A stretch of DNA of 64,000 nt from Pseudomonas berkeleyensis (GTDB lineage: Bacteria; Pseudomonadota; Gammaproteobacteria; Pseudomonadales; Pseudomonadaceae), in contig NZ_CP059139.1 in NCBI RefSeq assembly GCF_014109765.1, positions 4,158,001 to 4,222,000 of the forward strand, read 5' to 3'. Shown in pieces: positions 36,725-45,323 of this stretch. Each line of letters starts with the position of its first letter. The first letter of the stretch is position 1. The notes beneath the pieces are model-generated. The model had not been told where the DNA came from. It ran no database searches and was given only the letters and a program-made list of their open reading frames with translations. A program made the translations under genes and the position numbers.

Positions 36725-36945
36725 AATGTCCTCCTCCACAGATTTGCACCGATCATCACGTCATCCTGTCCAACCTTGCTGATGCGAGCTCGAAGCTCTG
36801 GATACCGTTCGGACTTGGCGGATGAGTGCGGAGAAGCGCAGCGCAATCTACGAGGCAAGCTCAAGGCTTAAGGGTGGGTACGGCCTGCAGCTCCTCCCCC
36901 GATGATCAGTCGGGAACCATAACCTCGCAGGAGGCTATGGTCGAG
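36725..36945 (-). ncRNA. Candidate bridge-RNA region of the IS110 element
   Basis: Non-coding stretch upstream of the transposase with structured blocks, such as accataacctc-gcag-gaggctatggt at 36916-36941 (one mismatch) and the small stem near 36898-36913. In IS110-group elements this position encodes the RNA that guides target and donor recognition. Assignment rests on position and hairpins only; the loops were not matched to the flanks. Confidence 0.35.
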
Positions 36946-36953
36946 ATACAAGG

Positions 36954-37109
36954 GTGGGTTAGCCGCCTGTCACGTTTGCCGATCAATTCAAGACGCCTGA
37001 TGCGGCGTAACCCACCATAGGCGCAACGCGATCTATCGCCTGGTGGGTTACGCGGCGCGCTGCGCTCATCGGCGACAGCAAGAACGGTGCTCGGCGCCGC
37101 TAACCCACC
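36954..37109. repeat. Doublet of REP-like hairpins, GTGGGTTA type
   Basis: Two inverted-repeat units in tandem: gtgggttagccgc (36954-36966) with gcggcgtaacccac (37002-37015), and ggtgggttacgcggcgc (from 37042) with gcgccgctaacccacc (37094-37109). Each pair differs from perfect by one extra base. No gene in this stretch. It lies between the IS110 element and the AraC gene. Confidence 0.65.
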
Positions 37110-37141
37110 CTACGAGTCGGGGAATCCGCTACACCCCCGGC

Positions 37142-37969
37142 TTACCTCCGAGCCACGCCGCTGCGGTATTCACCGGGGCTGACGCCATAAGCCTGCTTGA
37201 ACTGCCGCGACAGGTGGCTCTGATCGGAGAAGCCCAACTGAGTGGCGACACCCACCGCCGAGCAACCGCCTTTGAGCAAGACACGAGCCTGTTCCAGGCG
37301 TCGCTGCTTGAGCCAGGCATGCGGAGGCAGGCCTGTGGCGCGACGAAAAACCCGGGCAAAGTGAAAGGGCGACAGATTGACCGTACTTGCCAATTCTTCC
37401 AGCGAGGGCGGCTCGACCAGTCGTTCGGCGAGCATCTGTTTGGCGCATGAAACGGCCCAGGGCTCGCGGCCGGGCGACTGCGGCTCGCCAATTCGCGCAT
37501 GGCGCTGGAACAACGCCAGAATGGCTTCGCGCCAGGCCAGTTGCTGCTGCAATGCTTCGGCACCATCCTCGAGCAGGCGATGCAGTCGCAGAAAGGCCGC
37601 ATGCAGCTGCGGATCATGCAGCACGCTGAAGTCGAATGAAGGCATGCCGGCGCCGGCCAGACCGAGTTCCTGCAATGCCCCCAGCACCTGGCCATTGCTG
37701 GGGTAGAACCCCCGATAACGCCAACCATCCTCGTGGGCCTTGGAGCCGGTATGCACCTCATCCGGGTTGATCAACACCATGCTGCCCTGCGGCGCCAGGT
37801 GATCGCAGCCGCGATGACGAAAGCGCTGGGCACCGTGTTCGATCACGGTGAAGACGAAACCCTCGTGCACATGAGGTGCGAAGCGTTGCTCGCGATAACG
37901 CGCCTGTAGCAGCTCTACCCCGGATAACGCCGAGGCCTGCCAGAAACGCGTGTGCTCGCGACTCGCCAT
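37142..37969 (-). CDS. AraC family transcriptional regulator
   Basis: 275 residues. N-terminal cupin-like arm and sensing domain (about 25-150, FAPHVHEGFVFTVIEHG), C-terminal double helix-turn-helix (about 175-270) with LSPFHFARVFRRATGLPPHAWL and GFSDQSHLSRQFKQAYGVSPGEYR. ATG 37969 lies 5 bases behind the acetyltransferase stop, so the two are co-transcribed. Effector and targets unknown; a third neighbour, the transporter-kinase, is divergent. In P. aeruginosa I recall the same three genes together (PA3269-PA3271). Confidence 0.88.
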   Translation of the reverse strand: MASREHTRFWQASALSGVELLQARYREQRFAPHVHEGFVFTVIEHGAQRFRHRGCDHLAPQGSMVLINPDEVHTGSKAHEDGWRYRGFYPSNGQVLGALQELGLAGAGMPSFDFSVLHDPQLHAAFLRLHRLLEDGAEALQQQLAWREAILALFQRHARIGEPQSPGREPWAVSCAKQMLAERLVEPPSLEELASTVNLSPFHFARVFRRATGLPPHAWLKQRRLEQARVLLKGGCSAVGVATQLGFSDQSHLSRQFKQAYGVSPGEYRSGVARR

Positions 37970-37974
37970 GACGA

Positions 37975-38544
37975 TCAGGCGCCGAAGCGCGACTCCAGCG
38001 CTTCGCGCACCTGCGGCCATTCATGATCGGTGATGCTGTACAGCACGGTGTCGTCGAGACGCCCATCGGCCAGACGACGATGATTACGCAGCAGCCCTTC
38101 ACGCACGGCACCGAGTTTTTCGATGGCGCGTTGCGAGCGCAGGTTGCTGGCGGCGGTCTTCAGTTGCACACGCACCATGCCCCAGTTGTCGAAGGCATGC
38201 TTGAGCATCAGGTACTTGATGCTGGTGTTCAGCCCGCTGCCATGCTGGCTGCGGTCGAGCCAGGTCCAGCCGATTTCACAGGCCGGCAGTGTGTTCATGA
38301 AATCGGCGAAACGGGTGGTGCCCACCAGTACGTCGCCGAGCCGGATGACGAACGGCAATGCGCGCTGCTCGCGCAGGTCGGCCAGCGCGCTGCGATACCA
38401 ATCCAGGCGCTGAGTACCACTCATGTAAAGCAGCTCTTCACGATTGCTCTCGGCCAGCGCCACCAATGCGGGAATATCGGCATCGGCCAGCGGTTCCAGG
38501 CGTAGAGCACCACGTTGCAGCGTGACCAGTTGCGGCTTGAACAT
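37975..38544 (-). CDS. GNAT family acetyltransferase
   Basis: 189 residues, RimJ/RimL-like. The acetyl-CoA-binding region is around SGLNTSIKYLMLKHAFDNWGM, and AASNLRSQRAIEKLGAVREGLLRNH is the typical end of the RimJ-type fold. Such enzymes acetylate N-termini or small amines; the substrate cannot be told. Translation may start at ATG 38544. It is the first gene of a unit with the AraC regulator and is divergent from the hybrid kinase. Confidence 0.87.
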   Translation of the reverse strand: MFKPQLVTLQRGALRLEPLADADIPALVALAESNREELLYMSGTQRLDWYRSALADLREQRALPFVIRLGDVLVGTTRFADFMNTLPACEIGWTWLDRSQHGSGLNTSIKYLMLKHAFDNWGMVRVQLKTAASNLRSQRAIEKLGAVREGLLRNHRRLADGRLDDTVLYSITDHEWPQVREALESRFGA

Positions 38545-38744
38545 TAGGATCCCTCCTGAGTCCCAGATCGATCACGCTATCAGGCGCCCGACTCCGACAC
38601 AATCGACCCTTGTCGCAAAGCCCGGCAGCCGCCGTGCGACCTTGGTCGCAGCCGACAGCGCGCGGCTTTGTGCAACACTGCTTATCGTCCGCCTCGCCCA
38701 TCGGCGCTGGTCGTTATCGTTCCTCGCTGCGTTCTGGAGTTCGC

Positions 38745-41700
38745 ATGTCGCTGTCCCCTGGGCTGATTGCCGCGGTCGCGCTGATCTACATGACCATCCT
38801 CTTCTCCATCGCGTTCTACGGCGACCGCCGCCGCACGCCGATGTCACCGAAGGTTCGCGCCTGGGTCTACAGCCTGTCACTGGCGGTGTATTGCACGAGC
38901 TGGACATTCTTCGGTGCGGTGGGCCAGGCGGCCGAACAGTTGTGGTCATTCCTGCCGATCTACCTGGGGCCGATCATCCTGCTGCTGACCATGCCCTGGG
39001 TGCTGCAGAAGATGGTGATGATCAGCAAGCAGGAGAACATCACCTCCATCGCCGACTTCATCGCCGCCCGCTATGGCAAGTCGCAGCCGCTGGCCATCGT
39101 CGTCGCGCTGATCTGCCTGGTCGGCGTGTTGCCCTATATCGCCCTGCAGCTCAAGGGCATCGTGCTCGGCGTCAACCTGCTGATCGGCGTGCACGCCCAG
39201 GACACGGGCACCAGTGCGCAGGACACCGCACTGATCGTGTCGCTGGCTCTGGCGCTGTTCACCATCCTGTTCGGCACGCGCAACCTGGACGTCACCGAGC
39301 ACCACCGCGGCATGGTGCTGGCCATCGCCTTCGAGTCGCTGGTCAAACTGCTGGCCTTCCTCGCCGTCGGTGCCTTCGTCACCTTCGGCCTGTACAACGG
39401 TTTCAATGACCTGATCTCGCAGGCGCACAACACCCGGGATCTCGATGCCTTCTGGAACGAGGCGGTGAACTGGCCAGCCATGCTGGTACAGACCGGCATG
39501 GCGATGATCGCCATCATCTGCCTGCCACGGCAGTTCCATGTCACCGTGGTGGAGAACATCGAGCCCAAGGATCTGCGCCTGGCGCGCTGGGTGTTCCCGG
39601 CTTATCTGGTACTGGCCGCCCTGTTCGTGGTGCCCATCGCGCTGGCCGGGCAGATGCTGTTACCCGCAGGCGTGACCCCGGACTCCTTCGTCATCAGCCT
39701 GCCGCTGGCCGAGGCGCATCCTGGCCTGGCGGTACTGGCCTTCATCGGTGGTGCCTCGGCCGCTACCGGCATGGTGATCGTCGCCTCCGTGGCCCTGTCG
39801 ACCATGATTTCCAACGACATGCTGCTGCCCTGGCTGCTGCGTCGGCAGAGCACCGAGCGGCCGTTCGAAGCCTTCCGTCACTGGATGCTCACGGCGCGTC
39901 GCGTCAGCATCGTGCTGATCCTGCTGTTGGCTTACGTCTGCTACCGCCTGCTCGGCGAGGGCGCTAGCCTGGCCACCATTGGCCAGGTGTCGTTCGCTGC
40001 CATCGGCCAACTGGCGCCGGCTATGTTCGGTGCTCTGGTATGGAAGCAGGCCAACCGTAGGGGCGTGTTCGCCGGGTTGATCCTGGGCTCCATGCTGTGG
40101 TTCTACACCTTGGTGCTGCCGTTGGTGGCGCGTGGCATGGGCTGGTCGCTGGAGAGTTTCCCTGCGCTGGCCACCCTGCTCTACGCGCCGATCGGCCTGC
40201 ATGTCGATCCGCTGACCCGCGGTGTGGTGCTGTCGCTGGCCGGCAACTTCCTGCTGTTCGCCTGGGTTTCCTGGTTCTCCCGCACGCGGGTGTCCGAACA
40301 CTGGCAGGCCGGGCGCTTCATCGGTCATGACCTTGGCACCAAGCCCAGTAGCCGCAGCCTGCTGGCGGTTCAGGTCGCCGATCTGTTGATGCTGGCCAGC
40401 CGCTTCGTTGGCGAGGAACGTGCTCGCAAGAGCTTCCTGCGCTTTGCTCAACGCCAGAGCAAAGGCAAGGAGTTCGACCCCAACCAGCCGGCCAACAGCG
40501 AATGGATCGCGCATACCGAGCGCCTGCTTGCCGGCGTACTCGGTGCATCGAGCACGCGCGCGGTGGTCAAGGCGGCCATCGAAGGCCGTGAAATGCAGGT
40601 CGAGGATGTGGTGCGCATCGTCGACGAGGCCAGTGAGGTCATGCAGTTCAACCGCGCCCTGCTGCAGGGCGCGATCGAAAACATTACCCAGGGCATCAGC
40701 GTGGTCGACCAGAACCTGCGCCTGGTGGCCTGGAACCACCGCTATCTGGAGCTGTTCGAGTACCCCGAGGGGCTGATCTACGTCGGCCGCCCCATCGCCG
40801 AGATCATCCGTTTCAATGCCGAGCGCGGCATGCTCGGCGGCGGCGATGTCGAGGAGAACGTCGCCAAACGCCTGTACTGGATGCGCCAGGGCACCGCGCA
40901 TAGCTACGAGCGGGTCTTCCCCAATGGCCGGGTGATCGAGCTGATCGGCAATCCGATGCCCGGTGGCGGCTTCGTCATGAGTTTCACCGACATCACCGAA
41001 TTCCGTCAGGCCGAGCGTGCCCTCAAGGAAGCCAATGAAAGCCTGGAACGTCGCGTCGCCGAACGCACCCAGGAGCTGTCGCAGCTCAACCAGGCGCTGA
41101 GTGAAGCAAAAGCCCACGCCGAAGCGGCCAACCAGTCCAAGACCCGCTTTCTCGCGGCCGTCAGCCATGACCTGATGCAACCGCTCAACGCTGCGCGTCT
41201 GTTCTCCGCCGCGCTGGCGCATCAGGATGACGCGCTGCCGGTGGAGGCCCAGGAACTGGTACGCCACCTGGACAGCTCACTGCGTTCGGCCGAGGATCTG
41301 ATCACCGACCTGCTGGATATTTCGCGCCTGGAAAACGGCCGGATCACCCCTGATCGCCACCCCTTCGCCCTGGCCAATCTGTTCGATACCCTCGCTGCCG
41401 AATTTGGCGTGCTGGCCACCGAACAGGGTATCGACCTGCGCGTACGGGGCAGCCGACAGTGGATCGACAGCGACATCAAGCTGCTGCGCCGCATCCTGCA
41501 GAACTTCCTGACCAACGCCTTCCGCTACGCCAAAGGCCGCGTGGTGCTCGGCGTACGCCGTGAAGGCCAGCACCTGCGCCTCGAAGTCTGGGACTGCGGC
41601 CCCGGTATTCCCGAGGACAAGCGCAAGGTGATCTTCGAAGAATTCAAGCGCCTCGACAGCCACCAGACCCGCGCTGAAAAAGGTCTGGGCCTGGGTCTGG

Positions 41701-42233
41701 CGATTGCCGACGGCCTGTGCCGCGTACTCTCCCATCGCCTGGAAGTGCGTTCCTGGCCTGGCAAGGGCAGCGTGTTCAGCGTCAGCGTACCGCTGGTGCA
41801 GAAACCCGCCTCCCGGCCTCAGGTACAGGCGACGCAGGCCGTGCAGGGCCAACCGCTGCAGGGCACCCAGGTGCTGTGCATCGACAACGAGGACAGCATC
41901 CTCACCGGCATGCACAGCCTGCTGTCGCGCTGGGGTTGCCAGGTGTGGACGGCGCGCAACCGCCTGGAGTGCGAGCACTTACTGAGCGAGGAAGTACGCC
42001 CGCAACTGGCCCTGATCGACTATCACCTCGACGAAGGTGAAACCGGTACCGAGCTGATGGCCTGGCTACGTACGCGCATGGGCGAGCCCATGCCGGGCGT
42101 GGTGATCAGCGCCGACGGCCGCCCTGAGCTGGTGGCAGAAGTGCACGCCGCTGGCCTCGACTATCTGCCCAAGCCAGTCAAACCTGCCGCCCTGCGCGCC
42201 TTGCTCAGTCGCCATCTGACCTTGCGCGGCTAA
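38745..42233 (+). CDS. Hybrid sensor kinase with sodium:solute symporter domain
   Basis: 1162 residues. About 13 N-terminal membrane helices of the SSS transporter family (1-510 or so), a linker, a PAS domain (about 640-755), coiled coil, histidine kinase with H808 in AAVSHDLMQPLNAARL, ATPase boxes LQNFLTNAFRYA, DCGPGIP and GLGLGLAIA, then a receiver domain with phospho-acceptor D1092 and K1143. CbrA-like architecture plus a receiver; it could sense a solute while moving it. ATG 38745 has CTGGAG upstream. No response regulator gene is adjacent, so it must signal to one elsewhere. Confidence 0.93.
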   Translation: MSLSPGLIAAVALIYMTILFSIAFYGDRRRTPMSPKVRAWVYSLSLAVYCTSWTFFGAVGQAAEQLWSFLPIYLGPIILLLTMPWVLQKMVMISKQENITSIADFIAARYGKSQPLAIVVALICLVGVLPYIALQLKGIVLGVNLLIGVHAQDTGTSAQDTALIVSLALALFTILFGTRNLDVTEHHRGMVLAIAFESLVKLLAFLAVGAFVTFGLYNGFNDLISQAHNTRDLDAFWNEAVNWPAMLVQTGMAMIAIICLPRQFHVTVVENIEPKDLRLARWVFPAYLVLAALFVVPIALAGQMLLPAGVTPDSFVISLPLAEAHPGLAVLAFIGGASAATGMVIVASVALSTMISNDMLLPWLLRRQSTERPFEAFRHWMLTARRVSIVLILLLAYVCYRLLGEGASLATIGQVSFAAIGQLAPAMFGALVWKQANRRGVFAGLILGSMLWFYTLVLPLVARGMGWSLESFPALATLLYAPIGLHVDPLTRGVVLSLAGNFLLFAWVSWFSRTRVSEHWQAGRFIGHDLGTKPSSRSLLAVQVADLLMLASRFVGEERARKSFLRFAQRQSKGKEFDPNQPANSEWIAHTERLLAGVLGASSTRAVVKAAIEGREMQVEDVVRIVDEASEVMQFNRALLQGAIENITQGISVVDQNLRLVAWNHRYLELFEYPEGLIYVGRPIAEIIRFNAERGMLGGGDVEENVAKRLYWMRQGTAHSYERVFPNGRVIELIGNPMPGGGFVMSFTDITEFRQAERALKEANESLERRVAERTQELSQLNQALSEAKAHAEAANQSKTRFLAAVSHDLMQPLNAARLFSAALAHQDDALPVEAQELVRHLDSSLRSAEDLITDLLDISRLENGRITPDRHPFALANLFDTLAAEFGVLATEQGIDLRVRGSRQWIDSDIKLLRRILQNFLTNAFRYAKGRVVLGVRREGQHLRLEVWDCGPGIPEDKRKVIFEEFKRLDSHQTRAEKGLGLGLAIADGLCRVLSHRLEVRSWPGKGSVFSVSVPLVQKPASRPQVQATQAVQGQPLQGTQVLCIDNEDSILTGMHSLLSRWGCQVWTARNRLECEHLLSEEVRPQLALIDYHLDEGETGTELMAWLRTRMGEPMPGVVISADGRPELVAEVHAAGLDYLPKPVKPAALRALLSRHLTLRG

Positions 42234-42308
42234 CGGTGAGAATGCTCGGATGCCATCTGGGAGATCGTCCAGGCTGCGGATAACTTCCGAGCCTGGGCAG
42301 GTGCGACG

Positions 42309-43121
42309 CTAGTTGCGCTGCAGGAATCCCTGCAGCAGCTGGTGCACCCGCTCGCTCAGTTCACGATTGGCCGCCACCGGCAGACCACGCGCCAGCTCGG
42401 CTTCGACCACCTGCTCGACCAGCGGGCGCAATTGCAGCAGTTGGGCGCTGAGGCCTTCCAACTGGTCGGCACGGGGCAACGAGCTCTGCAGCAGCGGGTT
42501 GACCAGATGCCCGACGATCATCTGCACGATGCCTGTGGACACCTGCTCGACATGCCGGCGAATCGACTCCAGTTCATCGAACAGCGCCGGCAGCGGGATA
42601 CCGGCGCGATACAACTCCACGCCAGCAGCGAACAGACGCGGGCTGGGTACGCTCAGGTGATCGCCAGCGAACTGCAGCAACCCCAGGGCCTGAGCGCGGT
42701 CGATTACGGCGTCATCCAGATCGCTGCCAAAGATCGCCTGCAACTCGGCGAACTCCAGCCGCCCCGGCTGCTCGGGCTCACCTGGGCCACGAATGGCCTG
42801 CTCGAGCCCCAGCACATGGGCCAGATCACGCCCCTGCGCCCATGCCTCGAACAACTCGCGAATACTGACGATGCTGTAGCCACGTTCGAGCAACTGGCCA
42901 ATCAGACGCAGACGCGCCATATGTTCCCCGCCATAGATGCCGACACGCCCGCGGCGTTCTGGCGGCGGTAGCAGACCACGATCCTGATAGGCGCGCACGT
43001 TACGCACAGTGGTCTGCGCAGCCTGGGCCAATTCGTCCACCGTGTATTCGGCGGCGACTGCCGCAGCCACGGGCGCGGCACTACCCAGAAGGCGTTGGAA
43101 AAATGCGGAGGCTTGAGTCAT
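42309..43121 (-). CDS. MerR family transcriptional regulator
   Basis: 270 residues, longer than metal-type MerR. N-terminal winged helix (about 25-95) with YTVDELAQAAQTTVRNVRAYQDRGLLPPPERRG, then a 170-residue helical effector domain without a cysteine cluster, so it is not a classical metal sensor. It is divergent from the alpha/beta hydrolase pair. The perfect palindrome at 43327-43352 between them is the obvious candidate site. ATG 43121 gives the family start. Confidence 0.88.
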   Translation of the reverse strand: MTQASAFFQRLLGSAAPVAAAVAAEYTVDELAQAAQTTVRNVRAYQDRGLLPPPERRGRVGIYGGEHMARLRLIGQLLERGYSIVSIRELFEAWAQGRDLAHVLGLEQAIRGPGEPEQPGRLEFAELQAIFGSDLDDAVIDRAQALGLLQFAGDHLSVPSPRLFAAGVELYRAGIPLPALFDELESIRRHVEQVSTGIVQMIVGHLVNPLLQSSLPRADQLEGLSAQLLQLRPLVEQVVEAELARGLPVAANRELSERVHQLLQGFLQRN

Positions 43122-43326
43122 GCCGCGATCATAGCCCTGCGCCAGCAAGGCTCACAACCGCCCCAACCAAGGGCTGGACTTGCTCGCAGCCGCCGCCTGG
43201 GAAACCCGCTAATTGCACCAGCAAGGCCCATTCCAGAGCACCTGGCACCTTGAGGTAACGCCGTAACGCTCCACTGCCACTTGATCCCGGGATGACTAGG
43301 CAAGTGCGCGTGGGCGCACAACAATG

Positions 43327-43352
43327 ACGATTACATCAAACAATGTAATCGT
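43327..43352. promoter_or_regulatory. Perfect palindrome in MerR/hydrolase gap
   Basis: acgattacat-caaaca-atgtaatcgt: 10-base arms, 6-base spacer. Symmetry and position between a regulator and its divergent neighbours make it an operator candidate. Confidence 0.6.
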
Positions 43353-43371
43353 TACCTCCCTGGAGCCTGCC

Positions 43372-43410
43372 ATGCACCCGCTCGCTATCCGCCTGGGCCT
43401 TGCATCATGA
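43372..43410 (+). CDS. 12-codon leader ORF overlapping hydrolase start
   Basis: ATG 43372 with GGAG at 43362-43365 (6-base spacing) encodes MHPLAIRLGLAS, and its stop TGA overlaps the hydrolase ATG as ATGA (43407-43410). The hydrolase has no proper ribosome site of its own, so it may depend on re-initiation after this leader. Not proven to be translated. Confidence 0.45.
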   Translation: MHPLAIRLGLAS

Positions 43411-44339
43411 ATGCGCCACTGCAACGCCATGCACTGCCGCCGCAACAGGTGTGCGTTCACAGCGACGGCCTGCGCCTGCAAGCCTATATCTGGGACAAGA
43501 CCGGAGCACCGACCCTGCTGCTGGTACATGGCTATCCGGACAATCATGAGATATGGCTACCACTGGTTCGCGAGCTGGCAACCGACTACCGCATCGTCGC
43601 CTATGACGTGCGCGGCTGTGGCGCCTCCCAGGTGCCGAAGCGTCTGCGAGACTATCGCCTGGAACAGTTGGCGCGCGACCTGGAAGCAGTGTTGCGCGCC
43701 ACCAGCGCGGATCGCCCGGTGCACCTGGTCGCCCATGACTGGGGCTCGATCCAGAGCTGGGAGGCGGTGACCGAACCACGCATCCAACCGCTGCTGGCGT
43801 CCTATACCAGCATTTCCGGCCCCTGCCTCGATCATGTCGGCCACTGGATGCGCGAACGCCTGACCCTGCGGCGCCCCAAGGCATTGCTGCAAGCGCTGGG
43901 GCAATTGCTCAGTTCCTGGTACATCGCCTTCTTCCACACCCCGCTGTTACCGGAGCTGTGCTGGCGCCTGGGCCTGGATCGCGCCTGGCCCTGGCTGTTG
44001 CGTCGCCTCGAAGGCATACGCAACCTGCCGGCGAGCCGCACGCAAAGCGCTGATGGCATGCGCGGCGTGCAGTTGTACCGCGCCAACTTCATCCGCAGTC
44101 TGCTGCGCCCACGTAACCGCAGCACCCGCGTTCCGCTGCAACTGATCGTGCCGCTGAATGACCGCTTCGTGCGCCCACAGCTGTTCGACGACCTGCAGCA
44201 CTGGGCACCACTGCTGAGCCGTCGCGAAGTCCGCGCTGGTCATTGGCAGTTGCTGGCCGAACCAACCGACCTGGCCAGCTGGGTGCGTGAATACGTGAAC
44301 GAACTGGAACAGGCACGTTCCCGCGAGGCTCGCACATGA
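43407..44339 (+). CDS. Alpha/beta hydrolase, epoxide-hydrolase-like
   Basis: 310 residues. HGYP at 41-44 (oxyanion motif of epoxide hydrolases) and AHDWGS with nucleophile D111 rather than Ser; the catalytic His is in RAGHWQLLAEP near 280. An Asp nucleophile points to epoxide hydrolase or dehalogenase chemistry and not to esterases. Start ATG 43407 is coupled to a 12-codon leader; the end overlaps the next gene (ATGA, 44336). Likely under control of the divergent MerR regulator. Substrate unknown. Confidence 0.85.
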   Translation: MNAPLQRHALPPQQVCVHSDGLRLQAYIWDKTGAPTLLLVHGYPDNHEIWLPLVRELATDYRIVAYDVRGCGASQVPKRLRDYRLEQLARDLEAVLRATSADRPVHLVAHDWGSIQSWEAVTEPRIQPLLASYTSISGPCLDHVGHWMRERLTLRRPKALLQALGQLLSSWYIAFFHTPLLPELCWRLGLDRAWPWLLRRLEGIRNLPASRTQSADGMRGVQLYRANFIRSLLRPRNRSTRVPLQLIVPLNDRFVRPQLFDDLQHWAPLLSRREVRAGHWQLLAEPTDLASWVREYVNELEQARSREART

Positions 44340-45226
44340 ACCCGCCAAGCCCACCCGCTCTGCAGCAGCGCAAGGTGCGCTTCGACTTCACCGAAACCCC
44401 ACTGCACTGGGTACCGAATGAGCCGGAAGCCTCGCACATCATGAACGGCCTGCACCTGCTGTTGCCGGCCGGCGAATTCTGGTTCTGCAAGGTCTACAAC
44501 AAGGCGCTGCCGCTGGTCAGCGAACCTGGCCTGCGCGAGGACGTACGAGGCTTCGTGCTGCAGGAGGCGCAGCACGCTCGTGCCCACGGCAGCGCACTGG
44601 CACCCTACCTGATGCGCCATGGCATCGATCCCAAGCCCTTTACTCGCAAGGTCGACTGGCTGTTCAACAAGGTTCTGTGCGACTACCCGCTGGGAGAAAA
44701 TGCCCTGACTCGCCGCCTGCAACCCTGGTGGCTGCGCCAGCGCGTCGGCCTGATCGCCGCCGTGGAGCACTTTACCTGCGTGCTCGGCGACTGGGTCGTC
44801 AACAGCCGTGGGCTCGATCACGCCGATCCGGTGATGCTCGACCTGCTGCGCTGGCATGGCGCCGAGGAAGTGGAGCACCGCTGCGTAGCTCATGACCTGC
44901 ACGTGCACCTGGGCGGCAGTCTGGCGATGCGCTGGCTGTGCATGCTGATCGCCACGCCTGCGCTGCTCTATCTGTTCAGCGATGCGATGAAGGTGATGAT
45001 GCGCCAGGATCCAGCCACCCGTTACCGCCCTGGTTTTCTGCGCATGTGGCACGACCTGGGCAAGCGCGGTTTGCTGCCGACCACATCCAGCGTGGGACGC
45101 TCGGTACTGCGCTATTTCAATCCGCGTTATCACCCGCGTGTCGAGGGCGATCTACAGGCGGCACTGGATTACCTGGCCAACTCGCCGGCCGCACTACGCG
45201 CAGAGGCGGAAAAAGCCGCGGCCTGA
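44336..45226 (+). CDS. Ferritin-like metal-dependent hydrolase (PF10118 type)
   Basis: 296 residues. The pattern of E47 (GEFWFCK), E77 and H80 (LQEAQHARAH), the Glu/His in AAVEHFTCVLG and EEVEHR is a di-iron site like that of the ferritin superfamily, so despite the name 'predicted metal-dependent hydrolase' it might be an oxygenase or desaturase-like enzyme. One or two hydrophobic helices near 195-220. Overlaps the alpha/beta hydrolase gene, so the two proteins are made together and may act in one pathway. A REP-like hairpin follows. Confidence 0.85.
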   Translation: MNPPSPPALQQRKVRFDFTETPLHWVPNEPEASHIMNGLHLLLPAGEFWFCKVYNKALPLVSEPGLREDVRGFVLQEAQHARAHGSALAPYLMRHGIDPKPFTRKVDWLFNKVLCDYPLGENALTRRLQPWWLRQRVGLIAAVEHFTCVLGDWVVNSRGLDHADPVMLDLLRWHGAEEVEHRCVAHDLHVHLGGSLAMRWLCMLIATPALLYLFSDAMKVMMRQDPATRYRPGFLRMWHDLGKRGLLPTTSSVGRSVLRYFNPRYHPRVEGDLQAALDYLANSPAALRAEAEKAAA

Positions 45227-45244
45227 AGCGGAGGATCGCCACAT

Positions 45245-45297
45245 GTAGGGCGGGTGCAACCCGCCATTGGCGCTCCGGCGGGTTGCACCCGCCCTAC
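45245..45297. repeat. REP-like hairpin, GTAGGGCGGGTGCAACCC type
   Basis: 21-base perfect arms (45245-45265 and 45277-45297) round an 11-base loop, at the junction of two convergent genes. The arms are identical to those of the copy at 62283-62335, while the loops differ. Confidence 0.85.
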
Positions 45298-45323
45298 TTC
45301 CTACAATCGCCGGCTGTGAGCGC

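Larger units (their letters stand above)
35705..36945 (-). mobile_element. IS110-family insertion sequence (ends approximate)
   Basis: One transposase gene with about 200 non-coding bases on its upstream side and only about 50 between its end and the icmP terminator. Members of this family have no long terminal inverted repeats, so I cannot place the ends exactly. The asymmetry of flanks (long one upstream of the transposase) suits the IS110 group, in which a bridge RNA is encoded before the recombinase gene. Confidence 0.6.

Noticed and set aside
36954..37109. Possible CRISPR array
   Set aside because: Repeats are inverted, not direct, only four arms with unequal gaps, and no cas genes are present.
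38610..38744. 45-residue N-terminal extension of the hybrid kinase
   Set aside because: A ribosome site precedes ATG 38745, which also gives the normal first membrane helix; the extension lies in the divergent promoter region.
39660..41267. 535-codon antisense frame inside the hybrid kinase gene
   Set aside because: It mirrors a gene with clear domains along its whole length; the composition is the usual product of reading GC-rich coding DNA backwards.
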